The notes: generated by a model from the letters alone, not told the origin. 64,000 nt of DNA from Synechococcus sp. PROS-9-1 (GCF_014279775.1 NZ_CP047961.1:682001-746000); one strand, 5' to 3'; counted from the stretch's first letter, positions 25,159 to 33,631 are shown. Program-made: numbers and translations.

Positions 25159-25188
25159 GGGCTAACCGTTGGAGGTTGGCCCTTTTTT
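25159..25188 (+). terminator. Rho-independent terminator
   Basis: GGGCTAACC (25159-25167) pairs with GGTTGGCCC (25174-25182) in a 9-bp stem, followed by six T. It ends the 24711-25091 transcript. Confidence 0.85.
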
Positions 25189-25297
25189 GTCCCACTTCCG
25201 AGTTATTACAAACTTTCTGCCCTTACCGCTGTAGTAGTTACAGACGTGCAAGTGGGCGACTTGGTTAAGAGCTTGCACACTAAAATTAGCCGAATAT

Positions 25298-25855
25298 CTA
25301 CTCGGTTTGTTCGTAATAATACCCTTCATCGTCCTCGCTAATTCTGTAAAAGCCAGGCTCTTCAGAGCCTAGGGTCATAAACTTTACTTTGCAGGCGAGA
25401 CTTTCATTTGTTTCAAGGATCTTTCTGGGATCATTGTCTTTCGGAAAGACTGTGTCACCAAGAAACTTGCCAATAGTTTTTCCTGAATTTTTTGATGCTT
25501 CCTGGGCGGCAGAAATGGCAACCATGCCCATGAAGCCAGAGCCATAAACAGCTTGGGCAACTAACTTGTCGTTTGATATGACTTTGAACTCTCTTTCATC
25601 GTTTAATTGATAAAGAATCGCCGCCCCATCTTTGGATCGTGTGATGAAATTTGTAAATCTTCCTCCATTTTCACCTGCACCATCATATGAAATTTGAAGA
25701 ATATTACTAGCGAGTTCGTCGCATTTTTTGTACGACTCAGAAGATGTTTCCTGGATAAGTGGATTCTGCGGATAGTCTTCAAGTAGAGAGCAGGACGCAG
25801 TGCCTATGCCTGCCAAGGACAAGGTAAGGAGGGTTTTGGCGAAATCTTTGGCCAC
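25298..25855 (-). CDS. lipoprotein of unknown function, 185 aa
   Basis: The N-terminus has a lipoprotein signal (LLTLSLAGIGTASC, lipobox Cys near residue 22). The mature protein includes a small-residue stretch (SGFMGMVAISAAQEASKNSG) and an acidic, Tyr-rich end (SEDDEGYYYEQTE). It converges on the terminator of the previous gene. No family recognised. Confidence 0.65.
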   Translation of the reverse strand: MAKDFAKTLLTLSLAGIGTASCSLLEDYPQNPLIQETSSESYKKCDELASNILQISYDGAGENGGRFTNFITRSKDGAAILYQLNDEREFKVISNDKLVAQAVYGSGFMGMVAISAAQEASKNSGKTIGKFLGDTVFPKDNDPRKILETNESLACKVKFMTLGSEEPGFYRISEDDEGYYYEQTE

Positions 25856-26024
25856 AGTTTATTAGAGTCGTTATCGCATTATCCCTTAAAAACTCTAAAA
25901 GTGCTTTTTTCTGTGTTTTTTTAATAGGTTTGCTTCCTTGTCGGATTGACAGGGCTTTTATTTCTTGAATCACTGCCTAATAACCCCGATAGGTATCCTA
26001 TACCTGGCACTAATTAATATTTGG

Positions 26025-26045
26025 CCCCGCCACGAGCGGGGTTTT
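26025..26045 (+). terminator. orphan hairpin, plus-strand orientation
   Basis: CCCCGC-CACGA-GCGGGG followed by TTTT. No plus-strand gene lies upstream between 25856 and 26024, so either it closes a short non-coding RNA or it is a repeated element; compare 23587-23608. Confidence 0.55.
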
Positions 26046-26130
26046 GATTGCAGCCAGAATGTTTTGGGCAGATACTACTCACAAACTACCCTCGACACAC
26101 AGATGACGAACGGCCTCTTGCAGGGGAAAG

Positions 26131-26754
26131 TTAAAAGGCAACTGCCTTCTGGGAGTTGGCATGGACATGGTCTGCTTCGTCTTTGACGATGGATTCAACG
26201 ACGTCTCTCATTGAGGTTGGTTGGTTATCGCCTCTTACCTTCCACATGCTGTTTGGCTTGTTCCAATAATGAACAGCGGTGGAAACAGCAGGTTGGCTCA
26301 ACCACTCATCTGACTGCTCAATCAGCATCCTTTTGTACGTCTTCACTGCCTCCACTTCCACTGCTTCACCCAACAGAGCAGCAAGCTCGTGATCGATAAG
26401 GGTGATGATGGCGAATGCCCAGTAGATGATGACAGCAATGTGACGTGCCAAGAACCTGTCACCCCAGTTCTTCAATCCATTGAGGTCTCGGGCAAAGATG
26501 TCTTCATGGGTTTGTTCGTTTGTGTCCTGGTAGCGAGCCAGTTCCAACGTCTCTCTGATGTTGCCTTTTCGATCTAGTCCAATCGTTTCCAGGTAATGGC
26601 AGGCACTCTCTTCTGCGGTGTAAGCAGTACGAGCAATGATTTCCAGTGATGCTGCCCTTCTCTCATCAGCCTTGCTCCAAACAACATTCAATAAGCTCTC
26701 TCCTGTTTCAATGATTTTGTGAGCAATCTCAGCCTTTCTCGTTTTAGTTTCCAT
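26131..26754 (-). CDS. alternative oxidase / PTOX-like diiron protein
   Basis: A 207-residue protein with all six expected diiron ligands of alternative and plastid terminal oxidases: E56 (HYLETIG), E80 and H83 (TNEQTHED), E133 (GEAVEVEAVKTY), E193 and H196 (DEADH). WGDRFLARHIAVIIYWAF matches the membrane-bound helix region. Such enzymes oxidise quinol and reduce oxygen to water, giving marine cyanobacteria an electron safety valve at the thylakoid. It is shorter and more divergent than typical PTOX, so substrate and activity are less certain. Confidence 0.75.
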   Translation of the reverse strand: METKTRKAEIAHKIIETGESLLNVVWSKADERRAASLEIIARTAYTAEESACHYLETIGLDRKGNIRETLELARYQDTNEQTHEDIFARDLNGLKNWGDRFLARHIAVIIYWAFAIITLIDHELAALLGEAVEVEAVKTYKRMLIEQSDEWLSQPAVSTAVHYWNKPNSMWKVRGDNQPTSMRDVVESIVKDEADHVHANSQKAVAF

Positions 26755-26891
26755 ACGATAAAAACGTCTTACTTCCTTTCTAGATCGCTCTCCATCAAAT
26801 GTTGTGAATCCATTGTGAAGGTTTTGTTATTTATTCTATTTATTATTTCTATGAAAATAAGAAGGCTAGCAGTGGTGTTGACTGTTTATAA

Positions 26892-27308
26892 TCATCCACC
26901 GTCAACTTGGCAGCCAACCAACGCGCCTGCCGCTGCACCTACGGGAACTCCTACCCAACGTCCTTGATCTCTAGATAACGCAGCTCCAACTCCAGCACCT
27001 AAAAGTCCCCCAATAACGCTTCCCTGTTTGCAATCGTTGTTATCCACTTTCGGCTGTGATACCGAAGATGGAGAGCCCTGGCATGCGATCTCTACTTTCT
27101 CTGTCCAGTTTCGGACGTATCCAGGACGAGCCTTCGTTCCAGGCACATATTCCTCTCGATATTCATCTCGGAAGCACTGAGTACTCCGCGAATAACCAGC
27201 CTGGGACTCGGTTTGCGCATTCCCAGGACAGCCGATAGCAAGAGCTGCGCCGGTGAGTAGAAGGGCGGTCATTTGAGTGCGGAATAAGGCCATCGATGTT
27301 GCTTGCAT
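26892..27308 (-). CDS. exported protein with glycine-zipper segment, 138 aa
   Basis: A signal peptide (about 1-30; ALLLTGAALAIGCPGNAQ) precedes a Cys-containing mature region (QCFRDEYREEYVPG). The C-terminus is a glycine-zipper double span (SVIGGLLGAGVGAALSRDQG, then VGAAAGALVGCQV), as in 17-kDa surface-antigen-like outer-membrane proteins. Probably anchored in the outer membrane. Alternative ATGs at 27293 and 27272. Confidence 0.7.
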   Translation of the reverse strand: MQATSMALFRTQMTALLLTGAALAIGCPGNAQTESQAGYSRSTQCFRDEYREEYVPGTKARPGYVRNWTEKVEIACQGSPSSVSQPKVDNNDCKQGSVIGGLLGAGVGAALSRDQGRWVGVPVGAAAGALVGCQVDGG

Positions 27309-27710
27309 GTTGAGAATCTACCCACCTCACCAAGTAATGCAAGCTATGGGCACTGACCTGGAAAAAGGAGTTCGGTTGAGCATCCGAGGCAGGTTAATTG
27401 AGTGGCTCCAAGTGGAAATGAAGTGTGGATTTATCCAATAGTCAGTTGGACGTGAAGGAAATTTCAGTTGTCTTCTTCTATAGGCAATCAACAATCAACT
27501 ACTCACTCAGCTAAATCATGTTGGTCCTGTCCACTAAAGTCAAAAAGCACATTCCAGCCATGTTTTTACCAGGCGCTGTTGCAATTAAGGTATTAGCTGG
27601 ACAGTTGGATTGAGGGATTAACCGCCGTTCTCTAACGAGCTTCCAATTTGACTTCAATGCACCGTTGTGAATATGGTGGTAGGAATACTCTCTACTTTGT
27701 GGATCTTCTG
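27309..27710. other. 402-bp gap, at most tiny ORFs
   Basis: Two 31-codon frames on the plus strand are the only candidates: one near 27347 beginning MGTDLEKGVRLSIRG, and one at 27518-27613 beginning MLVLSTKVKKHIPAMF. Neither has supporting context. Probably holds the promoter of the secreted protein that follows. Confidence 0.4.
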
Positions 27711-27962
27711 ATGCGCTCTTTGCTATTAGCCCTTCTACCCCTCATAGTGGTTCCTTCGGCAGCCTTGGCTCAGAAGGAGATTCCTAAAGCGGAAGATCAT
27801 GACCAATGCCCTTTGGGATACGTGAATACTCTTGGATCGACTTGCGTATCCCCTATTTATTACGAAGTAGCTCCTACATATGGTAAAGCATGCCTTTCCG
27901 GTTGGATGAATATTGGTGCGGGCTATTGTAAGAAGAAGAAAGGCCCCCTTGGGATCTTTTAA
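27711..27962 (+). CDS. small secreted Cys-containing protein, 83 aa
   Basis: The ATG at 27711 opens a clear signal peptide (MRSLLLALLPLIVVPSAALA-Q). The roughly 60-residue mature part has four Cys (DQCPLGY, STCVSP, GKACLSG, GYCKKKKG), enough for two disulfides, and a basic C-terminus. The frame is open 21 codons upstream, but that part is not signal-like. Function unknown. Confidence 0.65.
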   Translation: MRSLLLALLPLIVVPSAALAQKEIPKAEDHDQCPLGYVNTLGSTCVSPIYYEVAPTYGKACLSGWMNIGAGYCKKKKGPLGIF

Positions 27963-28575
27963 AACTACAGAACTAATAATTAGTCCTTCCAATTATTGAT
28001 GCGCTACACACCTGCCTTCGCACCATAAAGGAAGCTTTGAGCCTTTCTTGCTGTGTTTGGCGTGTGATTCCGTTCGGCTCGCCAAGCTCGCGATATCTAT
28101 CAACGATCAGCCCCTTGATTGGGGTTTGCCTGGTACGGCGATAAACGCACCAAGGTGGCTCAACTCCGCCGGTCTTCAATGCACCATCGACCAGAAGGTG
28201 TGGCAGAAACAGCTGCTTCTCATCCTCCTGATTCCTCCGCTAGACGTAATGGTTTGAGCGGTTGTTGCCAGGTGTAGACGAGGTGCGTTTGGAGACTCTG
28301 CGGACCAGTGCAGTGCTGACCACCTTCAGTGGCCATTGAGTCGATCGTCGTGCATCTCGCTAGCTCGATCTAAGTTGAGACCTAATAGGTGGAAACCTCG
28401 ATGGTCTTGGCCTTGAGGGTGCGATCCTTGGTGGCCTCGATGATTGGCCCCGGTCAGCAACGTGAAAGGAGTGGGACCCGCACTAGGGCAACATCACGCC
28501 TAGGCAGTTCAGTCTCAACAGAATCTTGCGAAAGGAACTAGTGACCATCAGAATTACAACAACTGCATTTGCGAA
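27963..28575. other. 613-bp gap with gene remnants
   Basis: No intact gene that I trust. A 68-codon minus-strand frame (27973-28179, with PPWCVYRRTRQTPIKGLIVD) and a minus-strand fragment near 28390-28450 (IEATKDRTLKAKTIEVSTY then stop) look like leftovers of coding sequence. Confidence 0.35.
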
Positions 28576-29580
28576 ATGACATTGGCCTCGATGATCTTAT
28601 TGCAGATTGGAATAGGCGCCTTATGCACTTTTGTGATTTGGTTGTTATGCGTCAGGATTCTTCCTAAATTAGCTCGTCATTCAGCTACTAGTTTTGATGA
28701 TTTTATATTGAAGTGTTTTGCCGATCTAGCGGTTCCTTTGGGAGTAGTTGTGGCGCTCACCTTGATTCGCGATGATTTGCCATTGAACCAGAGTCTAAAT
28801 TCAACCTATGGAAATTTAGTTCATTTTGCCATTTTTGTAGTGGCTGTGCGCTTTGTCAATCGCATCGCTGTTCGATTTATGCAGGGACTCGTACGCCGTG
28901 CTGAGGATGAGCTTCAAGTGATGTATTTGTCGCTTATGCCCCTGATGCGTGCCTTGGTTTGGGTTGTGGGTACTCTGCTTTATCTACAAAGCCTAGGAAT
29001 GCAGTTGGCAGCAATATGGGCTTTGCTTAGTGCGGGTGGTATTGGAATTGGCTTAGCTCTCAAAGATCCAGCTATGGAATTGTTTGCTTATTTTATGATT
29101 CTGCTGGATAAACCATTTCGTGTTGGGCAATTCATCAATATTGGTCCTACATGGGCAACAGTTGAAAAAATTGGTGTGAGGTCTACTTGCTTGCGAAGCT
29201 TGCGCGGTGAAATTGTTGTAATGAGTAATTCATCGCTAATCAGTTCAGTGATATCTAATTTTGCCGATATGCCTAGACGTCGAATTATTTATACAATAGG
29301 CGTAACCTATGATACCAGTGCAGAGGTAATGGCAAAGGTGCCTAGTTTGATTTCTTCGGCTGTTAATAGGGCTGAGCATGCAGTTTTTGACCGTTGTCAT
29401 TTTGTTGAATTTGCTCAGTCAAGCTTGAATTTTGAGGTCGTTTATTTCATAGACACCAAGGACTATGGGGTGGCAATGGACTCTCAACAAAGTATAAACC
29501 TTTATATTATGAAATTGTTTGAGGAGAACGGTATTGATTTTGCATTCCCAACGCAAACAATACACATAGGGAGTTCATGA
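28576..29580 (+). CDS. MscS family mechanosensitive channel
   Basis: A 334-residue membrane protein with about four N-terminal spans, the pore-lining helix (AAIWALLSAGGIGIGLALKD) and the MscS beta domain (LDKPFRVGQFINIGPTWATV, EKIGVRSTCLRSLRGEIVVM). Such channels release solutes on sudden osmotic downshift. Several paralogues are usual in cyanobacteria; which solute or stress this one serves is unknown. Confidence 0.88.
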   Translation: MTLASMILLQIGIGALCTFVIWLLCVRILPKLARHSATSFDDFILKCFADLAVPLGVVVALTLIRDDLPLNQSLNSTYGNLVHFAIFVVAVRFVNRIAVRFMQGLVRRAEDELQVMYLSLMPLMRALVWVVGTLLYLQSLGMQLAAIWALLSAGGIGIGLALKDPAMELFAYFMILLDKPFRVGQFINIGPTWATVEKIGVRSTCLRSLRGEIVVMSNSSLISSVISNFADMPRRRIIYTIGVTYDTSAEVMAKVPSLISSAVNRAEHAVFDRCHFVEFAQSSLNFEVVYFIDTKDYGVAMDSQQSINLYIMKLFEENGIDFAFPTQTIHIGSS

Positions 29581-29991
29581 TCTTATTGTGCTTAATCCTT
29601 CTTGGAGAGGTGACTGCATTGTTTCTTTAATTCCAGCTGTTTTGGCGGGCACTGCAACAGAAGAATCCTGGTGCAGTTGCTTCCTGCCTCAAACTACTCG
29701 ACTTGATGACGGTCTTGGGCGTCAAGTCAATCGCTGGTGGCACTACTCAGCACAGACGTTGAATTTATTGCAGCTGGCACCAAAGTAAGTATTTCTTTTC
29801 GTGAAGCGTCACCTGTCAGTAATATTCGCAGCGAACAAAATTGGATAGAACCTGGTTTGCTAATGAAAGGATCATTTATTCGATTAACTCGCCCTTCACT
29901 TCTTTGGGATTGTCGTCGCTTGACAACATCGCAAGTGATGCATCAGATGATCTTACCTCCTAGGGAAGGCCAGGAAGAACGAAGTCATGTC
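29581..29991. other. 411-bp gap, no convincing gene
   Basis: Two plus-strand open frames (29588-29788; and the upstream extension 29737-29991 of the next gene) have no signal, motif or consistent coding character. It may be worn coding sequence. Confidence 0.4.
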
Positions 29992-30231
29992 ATGCCTCTT
30001 ACATGCTTTCTTCTATTGCTGCCGTTACTGCTGACTTCTCCCGTACTGGCAGATGGTCAAGAACGAGAGATGTACCTCTCCATGCAGCAATTTGACAGGA
30101 CGGTTGATCATGCGCATGCGCAGTGTGCATCTATTGATCTTGAATTTACACAGAAATTCTATGATTGCTTTGATAGAATGATGAAAGGAATCTATGTCGA
30201 TAGCAGCACTATTAACTTACCAAGTGAGTAA
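29992..30231 (+). CDS. small secreted protein, 79 aa
   Basis: The ATG at 29992 gives a strong signal peptide (MPLTCFLLLLPLLLTSPVLA-D). The mature part is helical with two Cys (HAQCASIDLEFTQKFYDCF). The longer frame upstream to 29737 would bury the signal and is rejected. Function unknown. Confidence 0.6.
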   Translation: MPLTCFLLLLPLLLTSPVLADGQEREMYLSMQQFDRTVDHAHAQCASIDLEFTQKFYDCFDRMMKGIYVDSSTINLPSE

Positions 30232-30265
30232 CTAAAAGCCGTTTAATTTATTCTGGTCTTTATGG

Positions 30266-31048
30266 TCAATTCCCTACGATGACCGGCGTAGTTGAACCAT
30301 TAATACTAGGAACAACTTTTGTAGTGCCATCCCACTTGTCCAGGAACAACTTATACAACACCTTATTGTTTAATCCTCTGTTGAGAGTTTCAAATTTGAG
30401 AGCTTCTTGCTCTGCAATCTTCACTTCGGTTTTGGCTCTTAGGAGTTGTTGCTCGGCAATTTGTTTTTGTTCAATGGCTGACCGATATTCTTCTGCGATC
30501 TGAAGGCCAGTAAGGTCTAGACCTTGAACCGCAACATAATCAAACTTATTAAGCTCTTCTGCCACACTTTCTTCTACTAGCTTAGATATGTTGTTCCAGT
30601 CGGTGGCGATTGTATTCAGTTCATACTTAGAGAATACTGACTTCAGCGACTTAAGAAGAGAGGGCTGTATCACTCGGCTGTATATACCAACATCACTGAT
30701 TGCGATTGTGCTATATATGCGGGGTGCTTCATCGGGCTTAACAGCATATTTAATGGTTGCAGTTGCCTCAATTACCTGAAGATCCTTGGTGAGGGTAGAG
30801 AAATTTTCAGGAACAACCTGTGTGCGTATACTAAATAAGTGTGAACTTTGAATCAAAGGCAACTTAAGATTCAGTCCAGGGACTCGTGGCTTTTTCGCTA
30901 CCTTCCCAAGAGTGGTTACAACTCCAACCTTCCCAGCGGGAACTACAAATACGCTTGAAAGAATCAAGATACCGCCAGCTACTGCCCCGGAAATTCCTAA
31001 TACAGTCTTTGAAACTTGCTGGCTTTGTCCTTGCGGAAAAGATTTCAT
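30266..31048 (-). CDS. prohibitin / SPFH-domain membrane protein
   Basis: A 260-residue protein: one N-terminal span (GISGAVAGGILILSSVFVV), then the SPFH/Band-7 domain beginning VPAGKVGVVTTLGKV and containing TKDLQVIEATATIKYAV, and a coiled coil rich in Glu, Ala and Lys (IAEQQLLRAKTEVKIAEQEA). Prohibitin-like proteins form ring-like membrane scaffolds and often modulate FtsH-type proteases. No partner gene is adjacent; ftsH is 20 kb away. Confidence 0.85.
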   Translation of the reverse strand: MKSFPQGQSQQVSKTVLGISGAVAGGILILSSVFVVPAGKVGVVTTLGKVAKKPRVPGLNLKLPLIQSSHLFSIRTQVVPENFSTLTKDLQVIEATATIKYAVKPDEAPRIYSTIAISDVGIYSRVIQPSLLKSLKSVFSKYELNTIATDWNNISKLVEESVAEELNKFDYVAVQGLDLTGLQIAEEYRSAIEQKQIAEQQLLRAKTEVKIAEQEALKFETLNRGLNNKVLYKLFLDKWDGTTKVVPSINGSTTPVIVGN

Positions 31049-31210
31049 TTAACGATTATCTTTTTTACACGCTAGCGCGAATCGACGGCCGTCGTTGGTG
31101 TCGCTTTACCTTTCAGGGTTGATCTCTAAAAGGCGGTAGATCTCCTGAAGATGGTCGTAGGGCGTGTCTGCCCTCGGCTTTTCTTCAGGTATCTCAGTGA
31201 GAGCAGATTT

Positions 31211-31268
31211 TCCCCTTAAAGGGGTGTTCTTGTTCTGCCACCTATGAAGACGATCTGGACGGCTTCGG
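31211..31268. repeat. dispersed repeat, copy 1
   Basis: About 58 bases similar to 33632-33690, the shared core being GTTCTTGTTCTGCCA, CGATCTGGA and GGCTTC. On the minus strand both copies read PDRLxxWQNKNxPL with silent third-base changes (CGT/CGA, CTT/CTC, CCT/CCC), hinting at an origin as coding sequence on that strand. Neither copy has a start codon there. Confidence 0.55.
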
Positions 31269-31423
31269 ACCTAGCAGATTGCAAGCCGGTTTGTCTCATG
31301 CTTGACATTGAAGAGCTTGGAAGGGATGTAGCGGCTGAGCTTGAAACGGAGTTGATGACTCCTTTGTTGCTAGAAGAACAGCAAGAGAGGTTGATGGCTT
31401 GGCAGTTAGGAGTAAATCTCTAA
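31244..31423 (+). CDS. 59-aa protein with DIEELGRDVAAE motif
   Basis: The ATG at 31244 opens MKTIWTASDLADCKPVCLML, followed by DIEELGRDVAAELETELM and a Glu/Gln/Leu-rich end. The central motif is shared with the minus-strand gene at 24134-24286. The first codons fall inside a dispersed repeat. Probably a small soluble helical protein; function unknown. Confidence 0.55.
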   Translation: MKTIWTASDLADCKPVCLMLDIEELGRDVAAELETELMTPLLLEEQQERLMAWQLGVNL

Positions 31424-31498
31424 TCCTTTTGGGGTATGGCTCAGCAGAGATGTGGAACTGTGATGCTAATCAGTGATAGATAGAACGAGCGACTCTCA

Positions 31499-31711
31499 AT
31501 AAAAGCACTTCTTTCAATTTCAGCGCTCCTGATACTTCTTTGGCTCTATTGGGGGGCATATGCAGGTTCAGCGACAGCACAGGCCATGATCAAAGTAGTT
31601 TCGACAAGTCGAGCCATTGGCAAAGTCCCCAAAGGTAAAAAAGTGTCCGACACTTCGGGCCTATTGATTCAGATGGGGATGTCTGTGATACCGCTTTTCG
31701 CTATACAGTAA
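31499..31711 (+). pseudogene. exported small protein ORF lacking a standard start codon
   Basis: A 71-codon open frame reads like a secreted protein: KALLSISALLILLWLYWGAY, then AGSATA-Q and a basic mature part (VVSTSRAIGKVPKGKKVSD). The codon where ATG is expected is ATA, and an in-frame TAG lies six codons upstream. Either the start was lost by one substitution or an unusual start is used. Confidence 0.4.
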
Positions 31712-32086
31712 CCTGGGCATAATAAATCAAAGATTTCAGAAGTTCATTAAGCTATAAACCCAACTTTCGTTGGTATGACTCAATGATGTTGCGATTGAAC
31801 ATCCATAAATGAGGATCAGTATTGGCCTGCTCAACCACGAATATTAGAAAGAGGTGCGGTGTGAGCTACCGCTCCTTTTTTTATGTATGGTGGTCTTCAA
31901 GAAGGTTATCTTGCCTGCCAACATTAAGTATTAAAGTTGTTAATTGTAGACACATTCTCTGTAACCTAAGGCGTGTTTCTGCATCTTAATTCAGCACTGG
32001 ACAGATTTCTTCTTTTATTGGTATCGAAAGTAGCGAAGGCAGAACCCATAAAGTGAGAAAGTTCGAAGGAGTTAAAGCGATTCAAA
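31712..32086. other. 375-bp gap; only a terminator seen
   Basis: No gene recognised on either strand. It contains the terminator-like hairpin at 31853-31882. Confidence 0.4.
31853..31882 (+). terminator. Rho-independent terminator
   Basis: GGTGCGGT (31853-31860) pairs with ACCGCTCC (31868-31875) with one mismatch and is followed by seven T. It follows the start-less ORF by about 140 bases. Confidence 0.7.
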
Positions 32087-32296
32087 GTGTTCTTAACATC
32101 GATTGTCATGTTGGCCACCATTCCTTTGACAGCTCCTGAACAAGTACGCCCCGACCCGGTCATCTCTGGTCCCTCGATTTGTCGATACCACTACGGGGAG
32201 AAGAAGCCTCAATCTCCCGACTGGATTCAAGTTGGAGAGGAAACCGACGCATCAGGCAATATCACGCCCATTTACACAGAGTGCAGACCTGTCTGA
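32087..32296 (+). CDS. small exported protein, 69 aa
   Basis: A GTG start at 32087, or an ATG at 32108, precedes a short hydrophobic run (LTSIVMLATIPLTAP). The mature part has two Cys (ICRYHYGEKKPQSPDW, YTECRPV). Typical of the small secreted proteins nearby. Function unknown. Confidence 0.5.
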   Translation: MFLTSIVMLATIPLTAPEQVRPDPVISGPSICRYHYGEKKPQSPDWIQVGEETDASGNITPIYTECRPV

Positions 32297-32339
32297 TCCG
32301 TTGGACTGCTTCAGCCCAATCTCAACGATCAGCCAAGTT

Positions 32340-32465
32340 CTAGATAGGGTAGTGTCGATTGGCCATTTCGCGAATCACTGCAGCTGCAGCTCGGCCATTG
32401 CTGAAGGCGCGATAGATGGCCAGTTGGTTATTCAAGTCTTGGCATCTTGTGATGTTGTGGTCCAT
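32340..32465 (-). CDS. 41-aa helical protein
   Basis: An ATG-started frame (MDHNITRCQDLNNQLAIYRA, then GRAAAAVIREMANRHYPI) with coherent amphipathic helices. The convergent plus-strand frame over the same DNA has no such character. No family recognised. Confidence 0.45.
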   Translation of the reverse strand: MDHNITRCQDLNNQLAIYRAFSNGRAAAAVIREMANRHYPI

Positions 32466-32809
32466 GCAGCAAACAAGGATATGAACTGAATCAATCGTGG
32501 CCCCGTTTCAATAGCTCGTGACGTGAAATGCAACGCCAAATTAATATGTGGTTCGCACCTGCTTTTCGTGGATCTGCTTGGTGCATCCGTACGATTGAGT
32601 GGGCGCAATCAGATTGGATGACCTGATTGGGATGAGGTTATTTGCTCGGCAGACTGGACTGACAGCAATCAAGCCTTCATGCCGATCCCATGGGGGCTGC
32701 CTCTCGAAACATCCCGCGGTATTGAGACGATCGGTCAGTAAGTCGTGACTTGAGCAGTATGTCCAAAATGTACTGGCTAACAAAAGATTGCCCTTCTCCT
32801 TTGCCCACC
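32466..32809. other. 344-bp gap, nothing recognised
   Basis: Open frames here are overlapping shadows without motifs. Probably the upstream region of the DUF3303 gene. Confidence 0.4.
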
Positions 32810-33127
32810 ATGCAGATGTATCTCGCGGACTGTGTTTTTCCGGATATTGAAGGCCAGCTCGCTGCTTACAAGAGTTTTTGTGAGTTGTGGGATTCAGGGG
32901 AGATGGCAAAGGCAGATAACTTTCCAGGCTTTGAAATGCTGTTTCGAGTCCATGCACCAGGTGCTGGTCGGGTGACGTGTTTGTTTAAAGCCGGAAGTGA
33001 TGCACAGATTTTTGAGCACTTTGCTCCCTGGCGCGCTCAATACGGCATTGAGATCGACCTCACCCCTGTGATCGGCTGCCAAGACGTTGTGGACCATCAC
33101 AAAAAGCTGTTCGCAAAAATGGCCTAA
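32810..33127 (+). CDS. DUF3303 family protein
   Basis: A 105-residue protein starting MQMYLADCVFPDIEGQLAAY. The FEMLFRVHAPGAGRVTCLFK and IFEHFAPWRAQYGIEIDLTP segments recall DUF3303, a small ferredoxin-like alpha/beta fold common in marine cyanobacteria and of unknown function. The start at 32810 drops 20 upstream codons that do not resemble the family. Confidence 0.7.
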   Translation: MQMYLADCVFPDIEGQLAAYKSFCELWDSGEMAKADNFPGFEMLFRVHAPGAGRVTCLFKAGSDAQIFEHFAPWRAQYGIEIDLTPVIGCQDVVDHHKKLFAKMA

Positions 33128-33241
33128 GTACTCCAGTCATGTAGCTGGAATTTGTCATCTATGGGGCCAGCACCTCGCTTTGGTCCCACGATCCAGGGCA
33201 TTGGAGAACACGATCTGGCGATAGCCACCGGCTGACCTGTT

Positions 33242-33304
33242 GTGGTGCCTGAGAAAAAACCGACACTTAAACTGAAATTCCCGACCACCAACACCAACCT
33301 TTGA
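33242..33304 (+). CDS. possible 20-aa leader peptide coupled to next gene
   Basis: A GTG-started frame encodes a basic, Thr/Pro-rich peptide (VPEKKPTLKLKFPTTNTNL). Its TGA overlaps the TTG of the following gene (TTGA), the arrangement of a translationally coupled leader. It is very short, so chance is possible. Confidence 0.3.
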   Translation: MVPEKKPTLKLKFPTTNTNL

Positions 33305-33627
33305 GCGAATCCACTGGTCGTGCTGAAAAAGCACAGTTTTTTGCTTACTTAGTAACTCTCGCTTACGGCGAAAAGGATGAACCAACACTCGCTCAGGTCG
33401 TTTTCCTGAGTCCTAAAGAGGGTGAAGACACGAGGATGGTTGCGAAGGCTCTGCTGGAGAACGCCAAAAACACAGCTCCACAGACTCCGAGGTTCGACTG
33501 GTCGACTCTCAAGGTGCAAGGAAGCCAAACCTTGAACGACAAAGAGCTGACGAAGTTGGTGGATGCGGCTTCACAAGGTCAGGTCGGTGTCGGACGCGTT
33601 TCTCGGTTGAAGCTCTCTCCAGACTGA
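33301..33627 (+). CDS. hypothetical protein, 108 aa
   Basis: A TTG-started soluble protein (AEKAQFFAYLVTLAYGEKDE, VVFLSPKEGEDTRMVAKALL) with alternating strands and helices. The TTG is the only start near the conserved-looking beginning and overlaps the leader peptide stop. No family recognised. Confidence 0.6.
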   Translation: MSESTGRAEKAQFFAYLVTLAYGEKDEPTLAQVVFLSPKEGEDTRMVAKALLENAKNTAPQTPRFDWSTLKVQGSQTLNDKELTKLVDAASQGQVGVGRVSRLKLSPD

Positions 33628-33631
33628 ATAC

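Noticed and set aside
27973-28179. 68-aa minus-strand ORF
   Set aside because: Some coding character, but no recognisable family, no good context and surrounded by remnants; described only as part of the gap.
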